From: Prevotellaceae bacterium UBA1746
Lineage (GTDB): Bacteria; Bacteroidota; Bacteroidia; Bacteroidales; Bacteroidaceae
Reading direction: 5' to 3'
NCBI GenBank assembly: GCA_905369775.1
Contig: CAJPJR010000004.1
Span: 1 to 64,000 of the forward strand
DNA length: 64,000 nt
Positions 1-6,671 of this stretch are shown here, one piece after another. How positions within the stretch are numbered: the stretch's first letter is position 1; every line of letters begins with the position of its first letter. The notes beneath the pieces are model-generated. The model had not been told where the DNA came from. It was given only the letters and a program-made list of their open reading frames with translations, and made no database searches. The position numbers and the translations under genes are program-made.

Positions 1-67
1 AACAGAGAAGTTAAGCCCGACCGCGCCGATGGTACTGCACACCCGCGGGAGAGTAGGTCGCCGCCAT
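1..67 (+). rRNA. rrf: 5S ribosomal RNA, 3' part
   Basis: The window opens inside a 5S rRNA. The segment carries the conserved GAAGTTAAGCCC stretch near base 7 and the later GGGAGAGTAGGTCGCCGCC stretch that closes bacterial 5S rRNA. The 5' part lies outside the window, so a 16S-23S-5S operon probably reads in from the left. The exact 3' end is estimated to within a few bases. Confidence 0.9.
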
Positions 68-77
68 TTTACAAGAC

Positions 78-113
78 AAGCCTCGAGACTCGAAAGAGAC
101 TCGGGGCTTTGTT
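78..113 (+). terminator. rRNA operon terminator
   Basis: A 10-bp stem (AAGCCTCGAG, 78-87, with CTCGGGGCTT, 100-109, one T:G pair) encloses a smaller CTC-GAAA-GAG stem and is followed by a T-rich run. It lies directly behind the 5S rRNA. Confidence 0.75.
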
Positions 114-358
114 GTGTTTAGACGGTTAGGGGCAAGTGCGATGGGGGAGTAGAGGTGCGCCTTTGGGGAAAAGGACTTGATGCCGGGGAACGGGGGAGTT
201 TCGGTGGGCGGAGTGTGCTCCGAAGAGTGGGTTTTTGAGGATCTGGAAGCTTTTTGAGGGGGGATGAATGTTTTGGGAATTATTGTGCTGTCTTCGGAAT
301 GTCCTTTTCTCTCTATCGCTTTCTTTTGTAAAGCCGACGTGCGAAATGTCGTGTGCGG
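114..358. other. non-coding gap, nothing recognised
   Basis: This stretch between the rRNA terminator and the next promoter is G-rich on the plus strand. I see no convincing gene, tRNA or riboswitch in it. Confidence 0.5.
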
Positions 359-390
359 CTTGCATATTTCGGCATTTCTCCCTACTTTCG
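359..390 (+). promoter_or_regulatory. Bacteroides-type promoter
   Basis: CTTG at 359-362, a 20-base spacer, then TACTTTCG at 383-390, close to the Bacteroidota primary-sigma consensus. It would give a leader of roughly 65 bases to the ATG at 464. Confidence 0.55.
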
Positions 391-463
391 CAGATGCCGC
401 CGACACTTCGTCATCATTCTGCGACCGCCGGCGCGCTTATAACTTAGAAATAGCTCACGAAAT

Positions 464-3232
464 ATGCACAAAAAAATTCTCTTCGCCTGTGCGCTCGCAT
501 TCAGTGCGCTTTCGGCCTTTGCACAACAGCAGTGGACCATCAGTGTCCAGAACGAAGGCACGGCAGGCGGATATATTCTCGACAAATTTGGCAAGTCCGT
601 AGGGAATTATTCCTACTCCCAGTTCTATCCCTCCAAAGGTTATACCCCCTGTTGGGTGGTGCGCTTTCCGAAGGGAAACTATACCATTACTTCCGGCAAC
701 ACCGGCAAGATCGACGTGCGGAATATGAACACTGGTGAGGACGTGACCACCGGACAATCAGCGCGTAGCTTCAGTTTCCGCGCACCCGAAACCGCATGGT
801 ACCGCTTGTTGCTCCGCGACGGCGTGACGAACACCGAAATGTCCGCCTTTACCATCAAGTCTACCGATGTGACGGGCGCGAACGCGGTGTACATGGCCGA
901 TTGGCGCAGCATTCCGTCGCTCCATCTCAATGGTTTTGAAAGCTCCAACAGCAATTTGCCCAGCGGGGATGCCTTCGACTGGATTTATGACGAAGTGCTC
1001 ATCCCCACCGACGCTGATTATCTCGGCACCTATGTAGAGGCCTTCGGCTTCAACAACGGTTACATCGGAATTCAGAACAACGGTCGCCTCGACAACGGCA
1101 AGGAAAACCGAACCGTCATCTTCTCCACTTGGGACAACGGCGACACCGACAAAGACAAAGCGCTGGCCGATTTCAAACGCAGCGGTGTGATGGCCATTGA
1201 CAGCACGCTCACCAATACCGTGGCCGAGCGTTTCGGCGGTGAAGGCACGGGTGTGCACGTTCTCCTGCACGGCGAATATTGGAAACCCGGCAACTGGGTG
1301 AGATTCCTTCTCAACGTTCGTCCGGAAGAAATCGTGCTCAAAGACGGATCGCGCTTCCAGAACACCATTATCTCCGCATGGTACAATGCGCGCGGCGTCG
1401 ATGATAAATGGCACTACATCTCTTCACAGCGCATGGCCGGACAAGTGCAGTATTTCGGCAGTGGCTTCAACGCTTTCCTCGAAGAATTCACGCGCGGCGG
1501 CACCAGTCAAGGCATCATGCCCCACCTCGCTTACTACCGGCGTGCCTTTACTCGCTCGATGCAAGGCGGAGAATGGTACAACCGCAATAAGTTCTGGTTC
1601 GGACACACCGACGGCGGCAGCAACAAGGGAGCCAGAAATGACCGCTACCAAGATGCAGTGCAGTTGGAGGGCGAACCCGCCATCATTATGCAGTCCGGCG
1701 GTTACATCGAACCCAAAGACCACAACGGATGGGTGACTTTGGCCTATCAGAAGGAACCCGACTATCTCCCGGCCGACAGTGTGCTCGCCGCCTTGGTGCA
1801 GCGTGACGTCGTGCCCGCGGTGCAAGCGCAAGATGTGCAACGTATGCGCACGGCTTTGCGCGACACCTATGCGGAAATCCCCCAGTCGCAGTGGAAAGTA
1901 GTCGGCTTCAGTTCGCAGGAAGCCAGCGGAGAAGACAACGGTCGGAATGGTTTGGCCAAATTGGTCCTCGACGGCAACAATTCCACCTTCTGGCACTCGG
2001 AATGGCGCAGCGGTTCGCACAACAACTATCCCCACAGCATCACTTTCTCCCACACCGGCGAGACCACGCTCGAGCGCATCACCCTGACAACCGACGCCGG
2101 ACACAGCGACGCCAACCAATATCTGGCTAGCACTGTCCAAGTGCAAACCGCCGGTAAGACGAGCGGCCCGTGGACCACGGTGGGAACCTACACACTGCCC
2201 AAAACGACCACGCAAACGATCACGCTCGATCGTCCGCTCACCCTCCCCGCCGGACAACTCCTGCGCTTGAATTTCACGAAAGGCTTCTCCAACGGGGGAA
2301 GACACTTCATGGCGCTTTCGGAAGTCAACTTCCAAGTGAAAGATCTCACCGCATTGCAGCAGTTGGTTGAGAACCACTTTGCCCATGCCGGCCAGTTCAA
2401 CTATTACAGCGCGGCCGATGTGGAGAAATACCTCGGCGAGGTGCACGACAAGCTCTCCACGGCCACCGGTGCAGAACTCGAAGCGGCCTTGCTGAATTTG
2501 GCACAAAACGCCCGCGTCATCAAGTACGGACCGGTGACACGTCTCGCCGATCTCAACGCTGAGCGTGCCTATGTCATCACCAACCAGAGTGGTTACGGCA
2601 CCCTCACGGCCGAAGCCCAAACGGACTACCCCACTTTGCGCGGCGCTGCACCCATTGACGGCAAGCAAGCCCTCGAACTCTACAAAACAGCGCCCGACCT
2701 TTCGCAAGCCAATGCCTCGTGGATCATCGTCGGAGTCGACCACGGTCGTACGAACCAGTACCTGGTCTTCAACGCCGGCACCCACCAGTTCCTCAACCCC
2801 GCGACGCAAGGCGCCAACTCTGCCAGCACGCTGAGCGATACCCCCGTGTTTGTCAACATTCGAATGGAGAACGGCCAGTTCGTCTTCAGCGCAGTCAATC
2901 CCACCTCGCGGGCCGTGGCCTATGCCGACCTTTGTGCCGATCCCACTCGCGTGGACGGTGCCGCGCTCACCCAGCGGGCACATGCCACCGATCCGGGTAA
3001 TTTCTGGACCATCAGCGACAACTACAGCGTCACCCCCGACAAGGCGCTCATCAAGGCGCTGCGTGAAGCTGCTCGAACCGGCAAGTTCAAAGACCCCACG
3101 GCGTTGACATCGACCACCTTGCGCAATGAGCCCTCGGAAGAGCGCCTCTACGACCTGCAAGGTCGCCGCGTTCAACAGCCCGAATCCGGAACGTTGGTCA
3201 TCAGTCGGCACGGAAAAACCGTGGTGCGCTGA
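464..3232 (+). CDS. secreted DUF3472 and F5/8-type-C (discoidin) protein with C-terminal sorting tail
   Basis: This 922-residue protein starts with a clear signal peptide (MHKKILFACALAFSALSAFA, cleavage before QQQ). Residues about 195-385 resemble the DUF3472 family, often found with DUF5077 in secreted Bacteroidota proteins. Residues about 475-625 look like an F5/8 type C (discoidin-like) carbohydrate-binding domain. The last 30 residues, with YDLQGRRV and ending KTVVR, match the C-terminal tail carried by type IX secretion cargo in this phylum. It is probably exported or surface-exposed and binds or processes glycans; no catalytic residues can be assigned. It is monocistronic between its own promoter and a strong terminator. 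Confidence 0.8.
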   Translation: MHKKILFACALAFSALSAFAQQQWTISVQNEGTAGGYILDKFGKSVGNYSYSQFYPSKGYTPCWVVRFPKGNYTITSGNTGKIDVRNMNTGEDVTTGQSARSFSFRAPETAWYRLLLRDGVTNTEMSAFTIKSTDVTGANAVYMADWRSIPSLHLNGFESSNSNLPSGDAFDWIYDEVLIPTDADYLGTYVEAFGFNNGYIGIQNNGRLDNGKENRTVIFSTWDNGDTDKDKALADFKRSGVMAIDSTLTNTVAERFGGEGTGVHVLLHGEYWKPGNWVRFLLNVRPEEIVLKDGSRFQNTIISAWYNARGVDDKWHYISSQRMAGQVQYFGSGFNAFLEEFTRGGTSQGIMPHLAYYRRAFTRSMQGGEWYNRNKFWFGHTDGGSNKGARNDRYQDAVQLEGEPAIIMQSGGYIEPKDHNGWVTLAYQKEPDYLPADSVLAALVQRDVVPAVQAQDVQRMRTALRDTYAEIPQSQWKVVGFSSQEASGEDNGRNGLAKLVLDGNNSTFWHSEWRSGSHNNYPHSITFSHTGETTLERITLTTDAGHSDANQYLASTVQVQTAGKTSGPWTTVGTYTLPKTTTQTITLDRPLTLPAGQLLRLNFTKGFSNGGRHFMALSEVNFQVKDLTALQQLVENHFAHAGQFNYYSAADVEKYLGEVHDKLSTATGAELEAALLNLAQNARVIKYGPVTRLADLNAERAYVITNQSGYGTLTAEAQTDYPTLRGAAPIDGKQALELYKTAPDLSQANASWIIVGVDHGRTNQYLVFNAGTHQFLNPATQGANSASTLSDTPVFVNIRMENGQFVFSAVNPTSRAVAYADLCADPTRVDGAALTQRAHATDPGNFWTISDNYSVTPDKALIKALREAARTGKFKDPTALTSTTLRNEPSEERLYDLQGRRVQQPESGTLVISRHGKTVVR

Positions 3233-3294
3233 TTGCGAACCCCTTCATCGGCACCGTCGTGCGCCCGTCGCGCAACGTTAATGCCGTAGCCCCC

Positions 3295-3327
3295 AAAAAG
3301 CCGCTCACTCCGGAGCGGCTTTTTTTG
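3295..3327 (+). terminator. Rho-independent terminator
   Basis: AAAAAGCCGCTC (3295-3306) pairs with GAGCGGCTTTTT (3313-3324) across a 6-base loop, and seven T follow the stem core. It ends the DUF3472 transcript. Confidence 0.85.
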
Positions 3328-3397
3328 TGTCCCTCCACTAAACGGACGAACGCCCGGCGAAATAGTCGTATCGTGCGCGCGTTCGAACTGAAATCTC

Positions 3398-3405
3398 TAT
3401 CTTTG
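3398..3405 (+). promoter_or_regulatory. -7 element TATCTTTG
   Basis: TATCTTTG fits TAnnTTTG and lies 25 bases before the ATG at 3431. No good TTTG was found at the expected -33 distance, so only the -7 half is supported. Confidence 0.4.
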
Positions 3406-3430
3406 CACTCCGCAACCATCCCATTTGCTC

Positions 3431-3892
3431 ATGAACATCCTCTTTATTTGTCTCGGCAACATCTGTCGTTCGCCCATTGCCGAGGAGATTTTCCGCCAAT
3501 GCGTGGAGCGTGCCGGTCGTTCGGCCGAATTTCCGCGCATCGACTCCGCCGGCATGATCGACTACCACGAGGGCGAACTCGCCGATGTGCGCATGCGGCG
3601 GCACGCCGAAGCACACGGCTATCGACTCACCCACCGTTCGCGCCCCATGAAGGCCGAAGACTTCGAAACCTTCGACCGCGTCGTTGCCATGGATGCCGAC
3701 AACCTCCGCCGACTGCGCGCACTTTGTCCCGACGAAGCGCTGATGAACAAAGTCGTGCTCCTCTCCGATTTCCTCACGGCTCACCCCGATCAGCAAAGCA
3801 TCCCCGATCCTTATTACGGGGAGTCCGACGCGTTCGAATACGTCATCGAACTTTGCGAAGACGCCTGCGCCGAACTGCTTCGCCAACTCTAA
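3431..3892 (+). CDS. low-molecular-weight protein-tyrosine phosphatase
   Basis: This 153-residue protein has the full active-site loop of the family near its N terminus, CLGNICRS, with nucleophile Cys7 and Arg13. The general-acid motif DPYYG lies at residues 126-130 (Asp126). The length is normal for cytosolic LMW-PTPs, which dephosphorylate phosphotyrosine or small phosphoesters. A TTG two codons upstream is also in frame, but the ATG places the P-loop at the usual distance from the start, so I prefer it. A DUF2461 gene follows after 14 bases, so the two are probably co-transcribed. There is no neighbouring capsule tyrosine kinase to give it a target. Confidence 0.92.
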   Translation: MNILFICLGNICRSPIAEEIFRQCVERAGRSAEFPRIDSAGMIDYHEGELADVRMRRHAEAHGYRLTHRSRPMKAEDFETFDRVVAMDADNLRRLRALCPDEALMNKVVLLSDFLTAHPDQQSIPDPYYGESDAFEYVIELCEDACAELLRQL

Positions 3893-3906
3893 TTTCTCAC
3901 TTGTTC

Positions 3907-4611
3907 ATGCAAAACATCATCGATTTTCTGCGCAGCCTGGCCGCCAACAACAACCGCGAGTGGTTCACCGCACACAAGGAAGAGTGCAAGGACGTGCAAG
4001 CGCAATTCGCCACTTGGGTCGAAAAGCTGGCCGCGCGCATGGCCGCCGTCGATCCCACCCTCGCCGGACTCACCGCCCGCGACATGACCTATCGCATCTA
4101 CCGCGACACGCGTTTTTCGCACGACAAAACGCCCTACAAAACCCACATGGGCGCCTTCATTTGCCGCGGAGGCAAAAAATCGGGCTACGCCGGCTACTAT
4201 TTTCAGCTCGGCGCCGAAGACAACCGCGCCGATTTCGCTTCCTTCCACTGGGAAACGCAGCACGTTGTGGCGCCCGGACACTACTGCATCGAGCCGAAAG
4301 CCCTGCAAGTGCTGCGCGAAGACATCGTCTACGGCGACGGCGATTTCGATCGACTCGTACAGCGGGCCGCTGATGCGCGTTTCACCCTCCTGCGCGAGAA
4401 CGCCCTCAAGCGCAACCCCAAGGGTTTCGACAAAGATGCCCCCTGGAGCGAATACCTCCGCCTGCGCAACTTCTGTCTGGCCTACGCTCCCACCACGGCC
4501 GAGGTCACTGCTCCCGATTTCGCCGACCGCCTGCTCGAATCCTTCGCCGCAGCGCGCCCCTTCATCGACTACATCAACCGCGCCATCGACTTTGCGAGAG
4601 AAGAGATGTAG
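3907..4611 (+). CDS. DUF2461 family protein
   Basis: This 234-residue protein matches the DUF2461 family (TIGR02453-like). Signature stretches are NNREWFTAHKEE near residue 16, the RDMTYRIYRDTRFSHDKTPYK region near residues 58-78, and GYYFQLGAED about 25 residues later. The family is soluble and its function is unknown. No signal peptide is visible. It sits 14 bases behind the tyrosine phosphatase gene, most likely in the same transcript. The reading frame is open far upstream, but the ATG at 3907 gives a family-typical N terminus. Confidence 0.88.
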   Translation: MQNIIDFLRSLAANNNREWFTAHKEECKDVQAQFATWVEKLAARMAAVDPTLAGLTARDMTYRIYRDTRFSHDKTPYKTHMGAFICRGGKKSGYAGYYFQLGAEDNRADFASFHWETQHVVAPGHYCIEPKALQVLREDIVYGDGDFDRLVQRAADARFTLLRENALKRNPKGFDKDAPWSEYLRLRNFCLAYAPTTAEVTAPDFADRLLESFAAARPFIDYINRAIDFAREEM

Positions 4612-4684
4612 TTCTTCGCCTGACAACTTCGCGTGCTACGCAATGCCACCGAATGTTATTTAATGCTGTAATCTGACGTTTTGA

Positions 4685-4716
4685 TTTGCTTTCGCCGAGC
4701 TTTCGTGCTACATTTG
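4685..4716 (+). promoter_or_regulatory. canonical Bacteroides-type promoter
   Basis: TTTG at 4685-4688, exactly 20 bases, then TACATTTG at 4709-4716: a full match to the consensus. The implied leader to the ATG at 4822 is about 100 bases. Confidence 0.75.
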
Positions 4717-4821
4717 CAATCGTAGACGAGAAAAAAATAGACGTCTGTAAAAGATTACACCGCGAGTCCTGACGGAACTCGCCTCTATTGGAACAGAACT
4801 AACAACTAAAACTACAGGACA

Positions 4822-5454
4822 ATGAAACTTTATTTGAATTCCATGCTTCGCGGTTTGGCTTTCGCCGCCGTTCTCTCTGTAGGCACTGCCGCTTCGGCCC
4901 AGGTGGTCAAGGTAAATACCGGTGCTGGCAAGCAAGAAGTGAAGTCTTGCTGTGAGAAAGGTGCCAAAAAGGCCGCCTGCCAAGGTAAGAAAGCCGCAGC
5001 CGCTGCCGGCAAACAGGTGGAAAAGACCAAGAAGGCTTGCCAAGAAGGTGTCGGTTGCAAAGGAGCTGCAAAAGCCAAAGCGGCCGCACAACAAGACGCC
5101 AAAGCCGCTGCTGCCGACGCGAAAGCTGCCGAAAACAGCGCCAAGGCGGCTGTGGAAAACGGCGCAAAGGCCGTAGCCAACGACGCAAAAGCTGCCGAGG
5201 ACAAGGCCAAAGCCGCTGCACAGCGTGGCGCGAAAGCCGTTGAAAACGGTGCGAAGGCTGCCGAAAACAAGGCAAAGGCTTGGAGCAAGAAAGCCAAGGC
5301 CGCTGCACAACGTGGCGCCAAAGTCGTGGAAAGCGACGCGAAGAACGCCGGTGCCAAAGCCAAGGCCGCTGCCGAGAAAGGCGCGCAGAAGGCCGGACAG
5401 GCCGCCAAAGCCGCTGCGGGTGCCATGAAACAGGCACTTCCCACGATGGATTGA
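4822..5454 (+). CDS. exported Ala/Lys-rich repeat protein with N-terminal cysteine cluster
   Basis: This 210-residue protein has a signal peptide (about residues 1-26, ending TAASA before Q27). Mature residues up to about 80 contain five cysteines (43, 44, 53, 73, 79). The rest is a string of 7-8-residue repeats of the type AKAAENK, AKAAAQRG and AKAVENG, which should form long charged amphipathic helices as in LEA or histone-H1-like low-complexity proteins. It is very basic and rich in Ala and Lys. It has a canonical promoter and its own terminator, so it is a single-gene unit. I do not recognise a family with a known function. The sequence suggests a periplasmic helical rod, perhaps disulfide-linked or metal-binding at one end. 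Confidence 0.75.
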   Translation: MKLYLNSMLRGLAFAAVLSVGTAASAQVVKVNTGAGKQEVKSCCEKGAKKAACQGKKAAAAAGKQVEKTKKACQEGVGCKGAAKAKAAAQQDAKAAAADAKAAENSAKAAVENGAKAVANDAKAAEDKAKAAAQRGAKAVENGAKAAENKAKAWSKKAKAAAQRGAKVVESDAKNAGAKAKAAAEKGAQKAGQAAKAAAGAMKQALPTMD

Positions 5455-5485
5455 GCCAAACCGGCTTCTGTTTGGATTAAAATAT

Positions 5486-5526
5486 AAAGGACTGTACAAA
5501 TGAATTGGGGTGCAGTCCTTTTTTTG
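5486..5526 (+). terminator. Rho-independent terminator
   Basis: GGACTGTAC (5489-5497) pairs with GTGCAGTCC (5510-5518) with one T:G pair, followed by seven T. It ends the Ala/Lys-rich protein transcript. Confidence 0.85.
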
Positions 5527-5561
5527 TGCGCGCTTGCGCCGCGTGTGTGCGGGCCGGCGGG

Positions 5562-5645
5562 TAAAAACGGGGGTGTTTCGAACGAAATACCCCCGTTTTT
5601 TGGCGAAAGCCCCCGATTTTTCCTTTGCGGCTCCCCGTTTTTCGT
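5562..5645. repeat. intergenic G/C-tract repeat cluster, locus 1
   Basis: One left half-unit (AAAAACGGGGGTGTTTCG, 5563-5580) is followed by three right half-units: 5583-5601 (CGAAATACCCCCGTTTTTT), about 5604-5621 (CGAAAGCCCCCGATTTTT) and 5628-5644 (CGGCTCCCCGTTTTTCG). The left arm pairs almost perfectly with the first right arm and could pair more weakly with the other two. The same kind of unit recurs at five other gaps in the window. Confidence 0.65.
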
Positions 5646-6131
5646 GCGCGGCGGGGGAGTATGCGGTGCGCAGTGTGGAGCGATGCGCAGTTTCTCGCCC
5701 ACCGCGGGAAGATAGGTGCCGAAGCGGCTTGCCAATTGGGGCGGCGGGCGCGCAGAAGCGGCGGGGAGTAAAAAAATATGCCCGGTGACCTGTCGACGGA
5801 TGGTGGGTATCGGCGGGAGAGAGGCGACAAAATGATGTTTTTCTCGGCGTGCGACGAGAAAAATGTCGGTGGGCTGCAAAAAAAATGCACGGAGAATTGT
5901 TGCGGAGGGGACTTCACAAACATAATATTTAGAAAAAGTTTGAGACGACGGCTAATTTTCTGATAAATAGCCGATTGTGCAATTTCACATTTGCGAGATG
6001 AGATAAAATACAGTCCGGGAGTGGTTAACGATGTGTAGGTTTTTTCTCGAACTTCCGATGGATAGAGCCCTCGCGAAGGGAAAAAAGCGAATAGTCGCTC
6101 GCGACTTGTATGAAAAAAAAGAGGATATATA
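5646..6131. other. non-coding gap, nothing recognised
   Basis: Nearly 500 bases between the repeat cluster and the orphan promoter. Short ORFs on both strands have no family resemblance and no plausible start context. The second half (about 5880-6130) is clearly richer in A and T than the genes around it. Confidence 0.5.
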
Positions 6132-6163
6132 TTTGGTCGATTCGACTTTTGTGTGTACTTTCG
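6132..6163 (+). promoter_or_regulatory. canonical promoter without a coding sequence
   Basis: TTTG at 6132-6135, 20 bases, then TACTTTCG at 6156-6163. No protein-coding gene starts behind it; a strong terminator follows about 100 bases later. Confidence 0.65.
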
Positions 6164-6169
6164 CAGTGT

Positions 6170-6301
6170 CAAAGGGATAATCAAAGAGGTTCCTAATCCG
6201 AGATTCCCACTTTGGCTTTCCATTTTGAGATAGTTTTTTCATCTCTATATAAGTTCTGTGAGGGAATGTTTCGTCGTGAGACGGTTCATTCCCATTTTTT
6301 T
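6170..6301 (+). ncRNA. candidate small RNA of about 130 nt
   Basis: The segment is bounded by a consensus promoter (6132-6163) and a textbook terminator (6262-6301) and holds no credible ORF. The start is inferred as about 7 bases after the -7 element. Internally GAGAT (6227-6231) can pair with ATCTC (6241-6245) across a T-rich loop. It does not match 6S RNA, tmRNA, RNase P RNA or SRP RNA signatures that I can recall. It could instead be an attenuated leader for the TonB receptor gene at 6672, but that gene has its own -7 element at 6618. Confidence 0.5.
6262..6301 (+). terminator. Rho-independent terminator of the candidate small RNA
   Basis: GGGAATG (6262-6268) pairs with CATTCCC (6287-6293), with an inner CGTC-GTGA-GACG stem, then A and seven T (6295-6301). 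Confidence 0.8.
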
Positions 6302-6617
6302 GTGCCTCCCTCACCTTTTCGTTTTTCGGTCTCCGTGCCGTGCTGCCCTTTTGAGGCGGAAATCAGTTTTTGTCGCAACGTTTCTCTGCCGAAGGCCTTG
6401 CGGACGAGGCCGACGCCCACACATTGTCGAAGAAGGCGGGGCTGCGTGCCCTGTATGTGGTGGGTGAGCGAGTGGACGGGGCGCCCGGGCTGTTTAGGCA
6501 GGCGTCGGGGGGCGATGGTGGGGGCATAATGCAATGTGTATGCACGGAAGTCGTTGGGAATTTGCGTCGAGGGCGAAAATAAATGCAGAAACGCTGCGAT
6601 GCCTTGTTACTAATCAC
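6302..6617. other. non-coding gap upstream of the TonB receptor gene
   Basis: No recognised gene or riboswitch. A small inverted word pair around 6529-6545 (TGCA ... TGCA) could be an operator, but this is weak. Confidence 0.35.
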
Positions 6618-6625
6618 TAACTTTG
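6618..6625 (+). promoter_or_regulatory. -7 element TAACTTTG
   Basis: TAACTTTG fits TAnnTTTG and lies 46 bases before the ATG at 6672. No clear TTTG is at the -33 distance. Confidence 0.45.
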
Positions 6626-6671
6626 CAGGCGTAATCTTTTACACAACGTCCAAACAAACATTTTTCCCCCC

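Noticed and set aside
1424..3211. Long open frame on the strand opposite the DUF3472 gene (and similar ones opposite the TPR, glnN and SusC genes, for example 20272-22146 plus)
   Set aside because: These are mirror frames of GC-rich coding sequence. They lack signal peptides or family motifs, and the other strand has recognisable proteins.
3425..3430. TTG two codons upstream as start of the tyrosine phosphatase
   Set aside because: The ATG at 3431 gives the normal distance to the P-loop.
6370..6582. Possible 70-codon plus-strand gene between the candidate small RNA and the TonB receptor
   Set aside because: It starts at TTG, has no family resemblance, and an equally open frame exists on the other strand.
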